A stretch of 64,000 nt of DNA from Ophiodon elongatus (GCA_016806645.1 JACSYO010000132.1:454501-518500), one strand, 5' to 3'; shown: positions 35,929-48,768, numbered from the stretch's first letter. The notes: generated from the letters alone by a model not told the origin. A program made the numbers and translations.

Positions 35929-36309
35929 TGAAATTCTAAATGTAATGCTACAGCCTTGGGAACAGAAGACTCGAAATGTAGGTGCATGGTTACGTTGCAT
36001 TTGTGCAAACGTGCAAAAGAAAAGGTTGTTAAATCCTTTGCCTCACATATTGTTTTGTCGACGCCGTCACCAGAAAAAATGTTGGCTTCAACATGAAATG
36101 TTAACATTTCTGAACCAAAAACATCTTTCATACATTGGTTTCATATCAGTCTCGAATCACACTTGTAGAAACGCACAGTGCCACGTAGTTAACGTTGTGA
36201 AATGATTATTCAGCTTTAGGCAACAAAAGGTTAGAAAAAAGATCATAGTTTGTGTATAAAATCCACAACAACGTAACTATTGTAAATAATAAACTGCAGC
36301 CCTCGTTGG

Positions 36310-36612
36310 ACTTACTTCCTGAACAAGGCAAGACTATTTTGGTTGTTCCAGGCCCGAAAGAAAAGGTGACTGCACTTTGGAACGATCAGCGAAATCAGAT
36401 TCATCTTTTAAATCCTTTCTGAAACTACTTTTATAAACAAGCTTTTATTTTGAATCACTCCCATTGCATTCCAGTTGGGGAGCTTAGAATCTTTCAGGGG
36501 CCTTTGTTTTCCCTGAGTTTCTCACATATTACATATTATTCATTTGATCTCTTCTTTCTTTCATAAAAGTGCGACACAAATGAAGTTATTATTGTTAATA
36601 ATATTATTATGG
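36310..36612 (+). mobile_element. L2-like LINE 3' remnant
   Basis: The end of an L2-type ORF can be read across a frameshift: LWNDQRNQI, then SSFKSFLKLLL, then an ATTATT-rich tail near 36585-36612. This is the usual C-terminus (LWN ... FKS.LK) and 3' tail of the family. Confidence 0.65.
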
Positions 36613-37279
36613 GAGAAATACACATCTTGGCATTTCTCTTATTTGCTTTCTTGCCGAGAGATACATGAAAGGACTGATATCATATTTGTACCCGTCTCTT
36701 CAACAAGAAGCTTTTTATGGGAGATTGTGTTAGCTCATCTGAACAGATGCTGGCTCTATTTATCATCTAACCCTACATTACAGTAAGTATTCCTTTTGGA
36801 CAATTGTTTCTTATCTTTACATTTACATTAATATTTGATTAATGGTGCATTTGATGCCAGCCAGATTGTGTGACTTTCACTTTAAATATCTTCTTTTTTT
36901 TCATGTAATAATAGTCTGTTTACTTCATATTCCCTGAAATGTTATTGGATTTATTTTCCTTATCTGCAATTGTACATTTACAGTTTTCTTTTTGGATTAA
37001 TTTTTCTTCAAGCTTATGAACATATTTCCAGTTTGTATGAAAGACTATTATCTGATCTGCCGACATATGTTTGTCTGAAATGACGCATATTCACTTTCTT
37101 GCCCAAAAGTTCGATGGGAAGATTGATACCACTGGCAACCTGGCATACCGGCATCTTCCTGGGAGGCCGGTGTGCTTTTAGTATCTGTATATAAAACTGT
37201 ATATTTTTGTTATTTCTGACTGGCCCATAAAACAGGTGAACCGGTGTTTTTATTTTTCTAAATAGGCGATACACACACA
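36613..37279. other. Unannotated stretch
   Basis: AT-rich; nothing recognised between the LINE end and the SINE-like copy. Confidence 0.5.
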
Positions 37280-37517
37280 TTTCGATTTGATTCATCCCGG
37301 CTCCTCCTATCCATGTCATTGTGTCCTTGGGCAAGACACTTAAACCCCATCGGTGCCATCGGTGTATGAATGGCTGTGAATTAGTTTAGTCCTGATGGTT
37401 AGGTGGTACCATGCACGGTAGCCACTGCCATCAGTGTGTGAATGGGTGTGAATAAGTAGTGTTAAAGTGCTTTGAGAAAAGATCTATACAAGTACAGTCC
37501 ATTTACCATTTACCATC
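37280..37517 (+). repeat. SINE-like repeat, plus orientation
   Basis: A degenerate box-B-like head (TTCGATTTGATTCATCCCGG), then TGTCCTTGGGCAAGACACTT, AGTGTTAAAGTGCTTTGAG and a tail CCATTTACCATTTACCAT. This is the reverse complement of the arrangement at 28781 and 54712. The head suggests a tRNA-derived RNA polymerase III promoter; it is not a functional tRNA gene. Confidence 0.8.
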
Positions 37518-38136
37518 TATTGCCAGCAGACAGCAGTGGTGTCTTCACCAGGTTTCCGTTCCTTCATTGACGGTCAACAATGTTAGTCACAACATTCAAG
37601 CATTGTGGCAGATTTAAGCAACTAAAAAGTTTCAAACTATGTGTTTCAAGCTACACTGTTGGCCCTTAACGTGTGTGTACAATTCATAGTAAGATGAAAT
37701 GAAAACAATATTTGGCTTCAATTTTAGCTTTTACACATCATTTAGTATATATGATGTGTAGTTATTTGGTTCATGTCTGTCTTGTTTTTTTCAGATCTTC
37801 TCACTGTAATATTTTACAAATGTATTGTTTTACATAAGAACATTTAAATGTAACTATACATGCAGCAAGTACAGTAGGTTTTCAGTGTGTTTGTTTGTGT
37901 ATGTGTTTGGTGTATTTTGACAGATTGTTTTAAGGGTTCCCATCCTGTGCAGCTACAGAGCTGAGGGGCGACAGTGGCTTTGTACAACTCTGTGGCAGCA
38001 CTTTAGTACCAGACAGTGTATTATTGAAAAATTAGCTGGATGTGATTTTTTGGGGTAGTGCACATAAAGTACCCAAAGTAAATAATCACGCACGCTTACG
38101 TGCGTGCGCCTTCTCCTCCGTGGCTCTTTCTACCCC

Positions 38137-38138
<2 letters not shown>
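37518..38138. other. Unannotated stretch
   Basis: No feature recognised. Confidence 0.5.
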
Positions 38139-38188
<50 letters not shown>

Positions 38189-38216
38189 GTGTGTTTGTGT
38201 GTGTGTGTGTGTGTGC

Positions 38217-38258
<42 letters not shown>
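38139..38258. repeat. (GT)n microsatellite, 120 bp
   Basis: The longest dinucleotide tract in the window, with single-base breaks at a few sites (GC, TTT). Frames through it on both strands (Val/Cys or Thr/His repeats) are artefacts. Confidence 0.97.
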
Positions 38259-38260
<2 letters not shown>

Positions 38261-38939
38261 GGGAGGTTGTGTCCTGCAGAGCGGAGAGAGAAGAATTTTG
38301 TTGTTTGTGTTTGACAAATATTAGCAAAAGTAATTGTTGCTGAAAACACATTTAGAATTGCATTGCTTGAACAGACGGGACGTCCTCGTGAGACGGGCTA
38401 CTTCAGAAAGCAGTGGTTCCAGAAAAGGGCCGCAGAAAGCATTAAAAGGTCCACTGAAAGCGAATAATTTTCCATAGAATCTACAAAGATATTTATGGGC
38501 TTAATGAATGAACAAATTATCTTTATTTACATTACCAACCATCATTGTGGCATGTCTTGATAAACCTTAAAGTGAAGATGTCAATAAATAAATAAATATA
38601 GTAGATTAGGTCCAATGATTCTTAGCTGCCAAAATGTATTTTTTATTCGCCCCTGTGATGAACAGGGCTTCACATAAGGATATAGACTATTCAATTTTGC
38701 AATGACACTTTTTAAAGGGATTTATCATGTTCTCTATCAGTTAATCTGCCTTGATTCCCTTTAAGTTACGAGACAAAATGGCAACATGCCAGGGCTTATT
38801 TCTTACCTCAGTCCACCCCTGTCCTGTATTTGTTTAAGAAAGAGTGAATACATGAAAACTACATGAAGCTAAACATAAACTAAACCGAGGTATAGCTCAA
38901 CAACAACACCGTGCAATTGAAGTGCTCAAAAACCAGGTT
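38259..38939. other. Unannotated stretch
   Basis: Short AAAT run at about 38583-38599; otherwise nothing recognised. Confidence 0.5.
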
Positions 38940-39330
38940 CCTAACATCCCTATACCACACACTCAACTCTCTGGCTCTAACCTTTGAAGAGTAGGTCAAG
39001 AGAGACATCCGAGCTTGTTTCCTATAACTAAGAGCCACCTCCACAATTAAATCTTGCATTCGCCATGCATGCTTTTCATTTTGTATAAACTTGACTATTG
39101 CGACTGTTCGTATTGCTGCCTCAGTCAGAAGCAACGTTCACAGCTCCAACTGGTTCCGATTTCTGCTGCCAGGTTTTTAATGGGCGTTAATGAAACGGAG
39201 CACATCACATCTGTCCTAGCATCACAGCACTGGCTTCCTCTACTTGTTTTTAAAATGTTTTCACAAAAGGGGAGCGGGCCACCAGTTTGGTGGCCTTGGC
39301 CCTTTGATTATACTTCCTGTAGAGATTAGA
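38940..39330 (+). mobile_element. L2-like LINE fragment (C-terminal RT region)
   Basis: Readable pieces are LALTFEE, VKRDIRACFL, KLDYCDC, QLQLVPISAARFLMGVNETE, then HITSVLASQHWLPL, in the order of the L2 family (RLDYCN ... LQLVQNAAARVL ... HI.PVLASLHWLP). Stops and frameshifts interrupt it. The 91-codon frame at 39054-39329 is its longest intact piece. Confidence 0.75.
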
Positions 39331-41002
39331 TCATTTACGTCTATATCCACTTTGGACTGTGTGTTTGAATTCTTCCACATAATTAAATGTTCGTATGTAC
39401 ACCTGGGTAACAGGTGTTTATTTCAATGTACCCTTTTGAACAGTAGATTTTGCAAACAAAAGACACATTTCTGCCCTTTCCAAAAACTAGACAATAAAGT
39501 ATTTTCTATTCTATAATGTTCTTTTAAACAAGCCCCAGTGTGCTAAATGTTTTGGGATACAAGATCCATGTATTTGCTCTTGGTTTCACCTGGTAAAAAT
39601 GGCAAAGTGCAGTTTAGAATCTTAAAGAATATTGTTCAATTGACAAAGTGGACATTTTCCACGATGAAGAGGCGCAGTCCGACAGTGTTATAGGTTAAAT
39701 GTCAAAGTGTAAAGAGAGAAGCGAAGATGTGTCTTAAAGTTGGAACTGTCCACGAGCAGAGCAAAAGGGCATCTGGCCAGAGCACTGTCAAAAACCAACA
39801 GGTCAATGGTGTTCAGTTTGACGGGTCTGAAAGAATTAGACACATTAGGTCCTACCTAAAGGTTATGGAATTCACACAATGCATAGGGGCTCTGCTGAAA
39901 GGAAAACAACACCATCAACTGAAAATAGATGCCCTCCACTGTAATTAATCAAATTCAGCACAACAATACAACAAAAGTTCTTCGTCACCAAACTTCAACT
40001 TTATTACAGTTCATTAGTCACCACAAATTCAACTTGCATGCCCTTTAGGTGAACAAGAAGTTCACGTCTGTGAGACAGCAGTGACAAATGAAAGTACAAA
40101 TGACTTAATAAATGTCTGGCCATTCTCTTTACATTTTTTTGTTGAGTCACTAAATGCATCTTGCCTACTCTGTTCTGATCCTCAACAATATATCCTCCTG
40201 TCTCGGTTAAATTTCACCTCCATTATTCATCTACAATCACCCATGCTCTGCTGGTAGATTTTTTTTTTTAACTTTTTTTTATTACATCTATCTCTGAGTG
40301 AACCAGAGTCAAAGTCAGCATAGGGGCAGATATCAAGAAGGCAAATTATCAGCTGCCATCATCTCTCCTCGGGCATTATAAATATGGCATTTATCACAGA
40401 AACGATCCACAAACCACACTTTAATATATTCTCATTTGACAGCAGGCAAAGTGATAAATCTCTCCTTGGACCGTTTTAGACGAGGTAACTACAACTTGGA
40501 GAAGCAACAACCAGAAATGAATAATTCATACAGTGACAAAATGGTGCACCAATTACCCTGCACATTTACAGCGCTGTAGTATTCCATCTTGCTTGCAGTT
40601 AAACGTGGGTATGATGGAAGAGATGGATGGGAGATCAAAGTAAGTTTTCACAAGACAGAGATACCACGTCATCCTGGGTTTCATTTCCCTCATACAATCT
40701 TTAAAGCGTTTGTTACACACTGACAGCACTGTTTTGTAGTAAAGCAATGAACTACACATTCCTCAGGCTGGTTGTGGTGTATTTAACAGGCTAAGGGAGG
40801 AGGAATAGTTTCTAATCTAGGTACACGTTGCTCAAAATAAAAGTGTACAGTACACGCATATACCCATTATTTAGTTAACTATTACAATCAAAGATGATTC
40901 AAATGACAAAATTTGAAACAAATTTGAAACAAATTTCTATGGTTAAAGACAACTAAAATAAATCAGGTTAGGGAAAGAGTGTTGTCACAGTTCAACCTTG
41001 TC
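39331..41002. other. Unannotated 1.7-kb stretch
   Basis: No gene or repeat recognised; a T run at about 40260-40280. Confidence 0.5.
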
Positions 41003-41215
41003 TCCTAGAAATTATGTTCCAATTACCCATACAACTCAACTGAATTCTGGATTACATTTTGATGAAAAGATATTTTCTCATTATGGTTGCAAAAAAAAAA
41101 AAAAAAAAAGGCAGCATGTTTAGGCAACAAAATTACTTGGTTAGGTTTAGCAAAGGATCATGGTTTGGCTCAAAATAAGTAAAGTTAACTTTTTAATAGA
41201 CAAGCGAAAGTGCTG
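41003..41215. repeat. Dispersed repeat with GTTAGGTTTAG module, first copy
   Basis: Begins TTGTCTCCTAGAAATTATG and later reads TTGGTTAGGTTTAGCAAAGG, ATCATGGTTTGGCTCAAAAT. The second module recurs at 46213-46275. A 19-base A run sits inside at 41091-41109. Class unknown. The TGTCTCCTA-AAAT opening resembles the fold-back element termini at 18632 and 19931. Confidence 0.55.
41091..41109. repeat. Poly(A) run, 19 bases
   Basis: Uninterrupted A tract. Confidence 0.95.
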
Positions 41216-41384
41216 TGTTTGTTGAACCCATCCATCCATCCTGACCTCCCTACATGGATTTCCATGGAATATTATTCCAAACGTTTTTCTGAAAACAAAA
41301 GAGGAACTAGGTTTCCCTCAAAGCTTAATTTACCGTGCATTGTTTTTGACCAGACTGCATGGTTTAACAGGAATTAGAGTATAC

Positions 41385-41610
41385 ACCTATGCTAGCGGCT
41401 CTGTGAAGCTGTTTTGAAGAACGTCTGTGCTTTGATCTAAATGCTAACGTTAGCATGCCAACAAGCTCACAATACAACGCTAAACTAACATGCTGATGTT
41501 TAGCAGGCATTATGTTTAGCTTGTTGCTAAAGCACAGAATATAAATTGAGGCTGTGGATGTTATTAGTTGGCAGGTATTGTTCATAAAGTACAGAACCAC
41601 AAAGGGCTGT
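41385..41610. repeat. Teleost dispersed repeat rich in GCTAA/TTAGC words
   Basis: ATGCTAACGTTAGCATGCC, AACATGCTGATGTTTAGCAG, GGCTGTGGATGTTATTAGTT and GGCAGGTATTGTTCATAAAG are words I know from a common fish repeat that includes ...ATGCTAACATGCTAA... and ...GTCATTAGTTTTGCAGGTAT.... Ends not defined. Confidence 0.5.
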
Positions 41611-43097
41611 ACTTTACTTTATGGCAATCTATTTAAAAGTTGTTCGCTCAAAGAATGTAAAAACTACTTAGTTAAGTCTGGGAAAGATAATTGTTTAAAG
41701 AAACCAATGCTGAATGTTGACAGGATGCAAACTGTGTCCACGATGTCCCCAGAAGACTCCACCCGAATCTTCTCTTTGAGAGGTTTTACTGCTGTATAAT
41801 GGGCCACTTCCACAGTCAACAGTCATTATTTTCCACCACAAGAGCTCACTCGTCAGAGAAATGTAGGTCATTACGGCCGTTTGAACAACAACAACCAATG
41901 CTGTCCGTTTTTTCCTGAGAGTAACAGTCTTGAAATTTCATTGCACAAGATGGTGAAAGACACCATTCCTCCATGAGGACGCGTGTATGAATCTTTCAGG
42001 GGTCTGACATGAGTATCTGATCAACACTCGCATGTCAATACAATGTGTGCAACGCTCTCAGGAGGGCACTTCAGCTGTGAATACAGGGCGTCCGTAATTT
42101 CTGCTTCAGCACGTGCACATGTTTGCTGGAGGAAAAAGAAAGGAAATAGCTGTCGATGAAGGAAAAAGCTTCTCTGCCTGTGAACGGCAGTGTGACATGA
42201 TGGTGATCAGCCTCAGTGCAAATGTTTATGTTGGAACATTCCCCACATGTACAGACTGCCACCTTCTCAATCTTCTACATAGCAGCGTTGCATTATAACA
42301 TTGCTCGCCAGAGAGAGAGAAGAATTACAACAAAAGTGTCCAAGCACCATCTTACACCAACTACTGGTCAGCGCCACAGAAGGCAGAGCCTGAACTACAC
42401 CCTAAAGGAGAGCTTCAGCTGCTGGAGCATGTGTAGCACTTGGCAGAGGTTTGTTTAGGCCTCCGCTCCGGTGTCAAAGTTCACACTAACAAAATGAAAA
42501 AAATATTTTTGGGGGGAATGATGAAAATTACTCATATGTTAATTATGACAATTTCACAAAAATGTCTAATATGATAATATGATAAAGTGATGACATATTG
42601 GCATGTTGACATATTATTACCAGAAAAAAATGGTCTTTAGCATGCAAAAGTAAAAGGTACTCATTATGCAGAGTAGCCCCCTTCCAGAGTGTTTATTATG
42701 ATTTATACTATTAGGTCATCATTATTGATGCATGCATGCATTAAGTTGCACCTGGTTAAGCCAACTGCCATAACTGCTATATCTTGTTCTTTAATCAAGA
42801 ATATTACATGGATTATTAATCTGCAAAGCTGTGATCAAATAATGTAGTAGGTTCAGAATTGCAATATTTTCCTCTCAATGTAGTAGAGTAGAGGTATGAA
42901 AGTGATGAAAAAAAAATAACTACTCAAGAAAGTAAACTTCCAACATCTGATTTACCCTAAAAAAGGGTAAGACCATATGTTTTATTTTTCCTTACAAATC
43001 AAAGTTTATATATTGAGCTTGCACTTGTTGTATCTTGAATGCAATTTGAAAGTTATGCAAGTATAACAAATGAAAAAAAGTCTGTTGATATTTACAT
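41611..43097. other. Unannotated 1.5-kb stretch
   Basis: Frames of 61-81 codons without domains; no repeat recognised. Confidence 0.5.
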
Positions 43098-44240
43098 TTG
43101 CAGCTCACATATTATGTGGATAACCCCCCATCCACAACAACTACAGACCCATATCCAGTCTCCCTTTTCTGTTTAAAATACTGGAATGCAGAGTTGCCAA
43201 CCAACTCAAAACCCACCTGGACTCCAACCAACTGTACGAACCATTTCAATCCGGATTTAGATCCCATCACAGCACAGAAACCGTCCTAATCAAAGTCACC
43301 AACGACCTCCTCCTCTTCTGATGACCACGCCCTCAACATCCTAATCCTACTGGACCTCAGTGCAGCCTTTGACACCATCAACTACTCCATCCTCTTCTCC
43401 CGTCTTGAGTCCTCCCTCCACATTACTGCCACAGCCCTCTCCTGGTTCAAGTCCCCTCCTCTTCAGCCTTCATCCACCCCCACTACGCACTCCACCGTCA
43501 CCAACTGCCTCACATATATAAAGACCTGGATGCATCCAACTTCCTCAAACTCAACAGCGACAAATCTGAAATCCTCATCATCGGCCCCAAATCACTCAAC
43601 AAATCCCACCACAACTTCTCCCTCTGCATCGATGGCTCCACTGTTCCTGCTTCCACACACATCTGTAACCTTGGTGTCATCTTCGATCCAACCCTCTCCT
43701 TTGAACGCCACGTCAAGCACATCACAAAAAAACACCTTCTTTCATCTTACGTCTACGTCCCTCCCTCTCCTCTTCAGCCGCTGAAACACTCATCCTCGCC
43801 TTCATGACCTCTCGACTGGACTACTGCAACAGCATCCTGTACGGCACATCCATCAACATCCTGCTGTCCGACACGCTCCCACCCGCAACCTCAGATCTGC
43901 CGACGCCAACCTCCTTACCCCCCCCACTCTGTCCAAGCATCGGACCTGGGGGGACAGGGCCTTCTCCATTGCTACCCCCTCCCTCTGGAACTCTCTCCCC
44001 CAGCATCTCAGACATTCAACATCACTTGCCACTTTCAAAACTGTACTTAAAACTCATTTATTAAAATCTACTTTTAACCTGTGATGCTAATTAAGTATGT
44101 TTTTGTTTGGTTTCTTACTGTTATGTCATCTCTCTTGTTTATATTGTAATTGCTTTTATTGTTATGAGGGCCTTTGAGTACCTTTTTTAAAGTGCAATAT
44201 AAATTAAATGTATTATTATTATTATTATTAATAATAAATG
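43098..44240 (+). mobile_element. L2-like LINE, RT core deleted, with (ATT)n tail
   Basis: Reverse transcriptase blocks are NYRPISSLPFLFKILE (from about 43138), LYEPFQSGFRSHHSTETVL, and LILLDLSAAFDTIN (about 43340-43382), then ATALSWF. The sequence jumps near 43450-43510 directly to IKTWMHPNFLKLNSDKSEIL, so the STGVPQGSVL-like and YADD catalytic blocks are missing. After that come SFERHVKHIT, SRLDYCNSILYG, and the C-terminal SLWNSLPQHLRHST and FKTVLKTHLLK. The 3' end is AATATAAATTAAATGTATTATT, extended as ATT units to about 44232. Several frameshifts remain. It is one of the better-preserved elements of the window but cannot encode a working enzyme. Confidence 0.85.
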
Positions 44241-44705
44241 TACTTAGTAAAATACCACTACTGGCAATGATTAAATCACCACCCACACGAGACATGATTT
44301 CTAGTAGCTGGCAATGGCCAAGGCCAAGTGTACCTTGTTTTATCTAATGAATGAATTTACATTTAAATTTATTTGGTTTTACTCTATCCATTTTCAAACC
44401 ATAATCTACCTTGTTGTTGTTTTGTCTTACAGTGCATTGCTGTATAGTGCACAGATGCTGCTTGAGGGATTTTGCTCAACAGCGAGCAAAAATGACTGAA
44501 TGCCACATCAATCATTTTACATCAGTTTACGCTGCAGTAACTAGTTGTCCTGCACTTGTCCCTCAATTTGCTTCTATTAATTGTTACTGTCACATACACT
44601 GGTGAATCACCTAGTGGCAACACTGTGCTGCTCGGGAACAGCTCCTACCTAGCTTATACTACAATGTTATTGTGCACTGATTTGTTCTGATTTAAAGCTC
44701 CTGTG
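44241..44705. other. Unannotated stretch between two LINE pieces
   Basis: No feature recognised; frames of 61-64 codons only. Confidence 0.5.
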
Positions 44706-45535
44706 GCTTAAGACTTTCCTCTTTGATAGCGCTTATAGTTAGGGCTGGCTCTATGTTGGGCTGATCAGGTTTTGTTAGGCTGGCTCGGGGTCTCTTTAGG
44801 GCTGGCTCAGGTTTATAGTTAGGGCTGACTCAGGTTTATAGTTAGGGCTGGCTCAGGTTTATAGTTAGGGCTGGCTCAGGTTTGCCCTGGTCCAGCCCCT
44901 AGATATGCTGCTATAGGCCTAGACTGCTGGGGGACATCTTAGGATACACTGAGCTCCTCTCTCCTCTTCTCTCTCTCCTTCTGAATGAATTCATGTCCCA
45001 TCAATGCACATTAATAACTCTACTTCTTCCCCGGAGTCTTTGTGTTTTCTCAACTCACAGGTTTACATGGATCGTGGTTTTATCTGGGCCCTGGTCCTGC
45101 CCGACACCTATTGCTATTATCATTGTTATTATTATTATTAGTTGCATTGCTATTATTATTGCCAATGCCATTACTGCTTTTACTATTATTATTATTTTAC
45201 AATATCCAATGTTGCTGTTATTTTTGGTAGTCTCATTATATGAATAATTTCTGTCATATGCATTGAATGTGTTGTAACTGTTATGCTGTTCATTCTGTAC
45301 ACATGACATCTATTGTACTTCTGTCCATCCTGATAGAGGATCCTCCTCTGTTGCTCTCCTGAAGGTTTCTTCCCTTTTTCTCCCCGTTAAAAGTTTTTTT
45401 TGGGGGAGTTTTTCCTGAACCAATGAGAGGTCCTGGGACAGAGGACGTCATATGTGTACAGATTGTAAAGCCCTCTGAGGAGAATTTGTAATTTGTGATT
45501 TTGGGCTATACAAAATAAATTGAATTGAATTGTGG
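44706..45535 (+). mobile_element. L2 (Maui-like) LINE 3' end copy
   Basis: Starts at CTTAAGACTTTCCTCTTTGA (the last codons of the ORF, KTFLFD) and continues through the long 3' untranslated part to GGGCTATACAAAATAAATTG, ending in AATTGAATTG units. It aligns along its length with 58511-59222. It is 5'-truncated, as is usual for LINE insertions. A TTATTA/CATTG-rich region lies at 45108-45200 inside the untranslated part. Confidence 0.9.
44809..44885. repeat. 23-bp tandem repeat in L2 3' UTR
   Basis: Units GGTTTATAGTTAGGGCTGGC plus TCA repeat about three times. The copy at 58511 has only about one and a half units. Confidence 0.85.
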
Positions 45536-46049
45536 TATCTTTCAATGATATAATGCTAATGTGCCCTTTGGAGCCGATCCTTATCGACCTGTCCTTTTCC
45601 GTGTCACTTCCTTGTGAGGATTTTCGTTCCAAATGACTAGTTTTAGGCCAAAACGAAGGAATTAAGAGAGGAGAAGGATATATGAAAAACATTTAGAACT
45701 CCACATTGTGAACACGGTAAAACAACACTGGGTGGGTGGCGGAAGTTGTGGTGTGAGTGGCCCCCTAACCCCCAAATCCTGGTACAGCCCTAAACCTAAT
45801 ATGATTCGGTAAAAGGGGTGAATCTCTAGATGACACATAAGTGGGGATAGGACACATTACTCCACTGTGATTCAAACTAATAGTGCAGGTGCAGTGTTAT
45901 ATAAACTGTCCCCTAGTTATTAAGATTTCTGTGTCTGTAATCCATACATGCATTTAGCCCTGAGATGGTATCCATGGATGGTTACAGTAATCTTTTTGTA
46001 CATTTACATGATGGAGATGCAGCTTGGTGAGTAGGGGTTTGCTGGTTTG
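45536..46049. other. Unannotated stretch
   Basis: No feature recognised. Confidence 0.5.
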
Positions 46050-46330
46050 AATTTACTGAAGCAACGTATCCTCATACAATGGTTCGTATGATATCTTTCT
46101 TCTTTCTTGAAAAATGAGGAGTAAAGTCCAGCAACGCATGTCAATTTCTGCTTGTTACATACATACCGTCCTTTCAAAATGAAATGTCCACCTTCATAGC
46201 AGGTTTAGTTAGTTAGTTAGGTCCAGGAAAAGATCATGGTTTGGGTTAAAATAACTATGACAGTGGAGTTAAGTAAAGCAGTTACATGAAAAATACATAA
46301 AAATTGACAAACTGTCATGGTTTAAAGACC
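46050..46330. repeat. Dispersed repeat with GTTAGGT module, second copy
   Basis: AACGTATCCTCATACAATGG, TTCGTATGATATC, and AGTTAGGTCCAGGAAAAGAT followed by CATGGTTTGGGTTAAAATAA, the last matching 41137-41190. Ends approximate. Confidence 0.5.
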
Positions 46331-48767
46331 ATTTTTTGTTGACACATCGACCCCTCCTCCCGCCTGCCCGCCCTGCGGTCTGGTGGAGCTGCTCGGTGGA
46401 CAACAGTGGAAGACTTTCAGGTGTCAATGAGTGGGATATCATGAAAATGAGTAAAAAGGTGCTGTCGAACGAACACCTGCATTGTCACAGAAGCTTCCCT
46501 GAATAAAAAGGGCCATCAGAGTAGGGCAAAACATGAGTGACACTGGGCAGATTTGATGAATGTATTTGTTCCTTATGGAATTGTGGACGAACACAAACCA
46601 GGTGACCCAAACCTTAGTGCTCCAGACAGCAGAGATTAATCTCCTCAATTTAAAATTTTCACCTGACGCAGAGGAAACAGATTGTTGCTAGAATGGCCTC
46701 ATGGGTCCTCTGCAGGACATCTATAACAGCTCTTGTTATTAATCTCCTCGGAAACTCTCTTAACTTCCCAGTGGATGGCACAGTTTAACTTTACACTTTT
46801 GTCTTGACAACGATTCTTGGCTTTGTGATTGGTTGAACAGAAAGAATTACATTCTGCACCTCAAGGAGAGCACATTTGCAAACATTGTCATAGTTTACAA
46901 ATATATCTTGGCACAAACACAATTACTGTGGTTGTGTCTTTCCAATTCAGTTATTGAGAAAACTAACAAAAGGAAGTCATGAATATGTATGCCCTCTCAC
47001 TTCTTGCTTGATTGAATTGGATCGCTGCCGAGTCATTTTGCTCCAAAGTCATTCTAAGAATTTTCAGCCCTGTTACAATGTGTATTGTCAAGCACTAAAT
47101 GTGGATGCAACCGAAAACCAGTAAAGCTCTTGGCGACTTAATATCATGATCCTGATACACAATATGCATATGATCACGCTGAAGCGTTTGGAATATGTTT
47201 GGAATATGCAAAATTCCTTATTAACTTATTCTTACAGTGTCCAAAAGTATAAGAAGGGAAATTCAATATTATTGTATCTTTCGTTCAAAAATTGAGTGGC
47301 AATAATATCCTTTATGAAGGAAAAAACAATAGCAATGTAAAATTCCATCTCTGTGTTCATCAATGGCTATATAGAGATATATTATTCCATCAATATATGA
47401 AGGATTATATTTGGTTACACCATATTTCAATTGTTAATGCTTTGCTTCTTTTGATTATTAATGGTGAAGCTAACTGTACCAATTCAGTTTTATTTCGATA
47501 CGATATTATGGGGAGGATATTTCAGTTTCTCTTTAAATCAGGAGGGGGATCGTCCCCAAAAAATATTAATAACACCTGGGTGCTTTTTTTATTAACAAGT
47601 GAAACATATGGTTAAGCCCCCTCACCACTATGCGTCTGTTCAGCCCCGAGAACCTTTTTTAAACGGTATCAAAGAACAGGAATTTCTTTCTGTCTGTTTG
47701 TCTGTCTGTGTATCCATCGCACACCTAAAGAACAGTTCATCCGATCTACTTCACACTCGCACGAGTATCCTAAAACTCACAACTTGCCATATAGTGAGCA
47801 TATGTTGTAATTGAAGGCATTTCAATTTGTTTGTTTGATAATGTCTCTTTTCAAAATTTGGCAAAAACATATGGAAAATAATTATTTCTTTATCATTTCG
47901 TTATTTTAAAAGAATAGATCATTTGTGTCTTCTTCTGGTTAAAAAGATGTGGAACTTTAAAACGATTGTTTAATCCCATATCTGGTAATCATCTTATAAG
48001 TTGGTATAACTCATTTCAGGATGAGGCGTAGTCCACAGTATCAAAATTACATTGACAGTCAAGATAATTAGATGGTAAATTCATTGATCAGTCATTCATT
48101 AAATTGTATCTTAAATTGAGCTCTATTGTCCTGCGTACTGTAGTCATCTGACAAGTTTAATATGCAAATATCCAAGAAGAATATTTCAGTACAGTGAAAT
48201 CATAATGTGATCTCAGTGCTAAGTTTTGTTTTTATTCCCTGTTAAAATTAAATGAGCAGTCATTTGTATTTCAAAAGGCTGTGCAAGGGGTATCCCAGGC
48301 AACATCCTCCTTCTTTGTCCCACATAGCCCCGACTCTCTCTGTATGTGTGTTTTTGTAACTTTAAAAGTGAAGTAGACAGAAGCAATACAGTAGCAGTGC
48401 AGTAGCTTTTGGATTGTGGAGTTAATGAGCTTCAAATTGGGCTTGTTTGAAGTTAAAAAATCTCTGGATGAAAGAACAGCGTAAAAGCATTATGTGATGC
48501 TCAATGGAATCCATGAGTAAAGCAGTTTTTAGGAAATCAAGCCTGTGAAAGCTGCAGCATTTCAAATAAGTTGGACATTTTATCAAGTCACTTTTTATAA
48601 ATGAACATTGTTAGAATAACTGGTTGGATGAGAGATGTTTGACTGTACGTTTTAATTGTATGGCAACAATCTGTAGTTTTGAATGTGAACCAAATTTAAT
48701 AGGTCTTTTCAAGATAGTGAGGTGTCTGTCACAGCAAGGCCGTGCCGCCTGTTCTTCCTTGCTTGTC

Positions 48768-48768
<1 letters not shown>
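46331..48768. other. Unannotated 2.4-kb stretch
   Basis: Very AT-rich from 47160 to 48180. A 107-codon frame (47292-47615) has no domain. No repeat recognised. Confidence 0.5.

Noticed and set aside
35769..36205. Gly-rich and Pro-rich frames of 120-130 codons
   Set aside because: They result from the G-rich tract; no homology outside it.
37280..37310. tRNA gene
   Set aside because: Only a degraded box-B-like word is present, with no cloverleaf; it is the head of a SINE-like repeat.
38042..38351. Several Val/Cys- or Thr/His-rich frames on both strands
   Set aside because: They read through the (GT)n microsatellite only.
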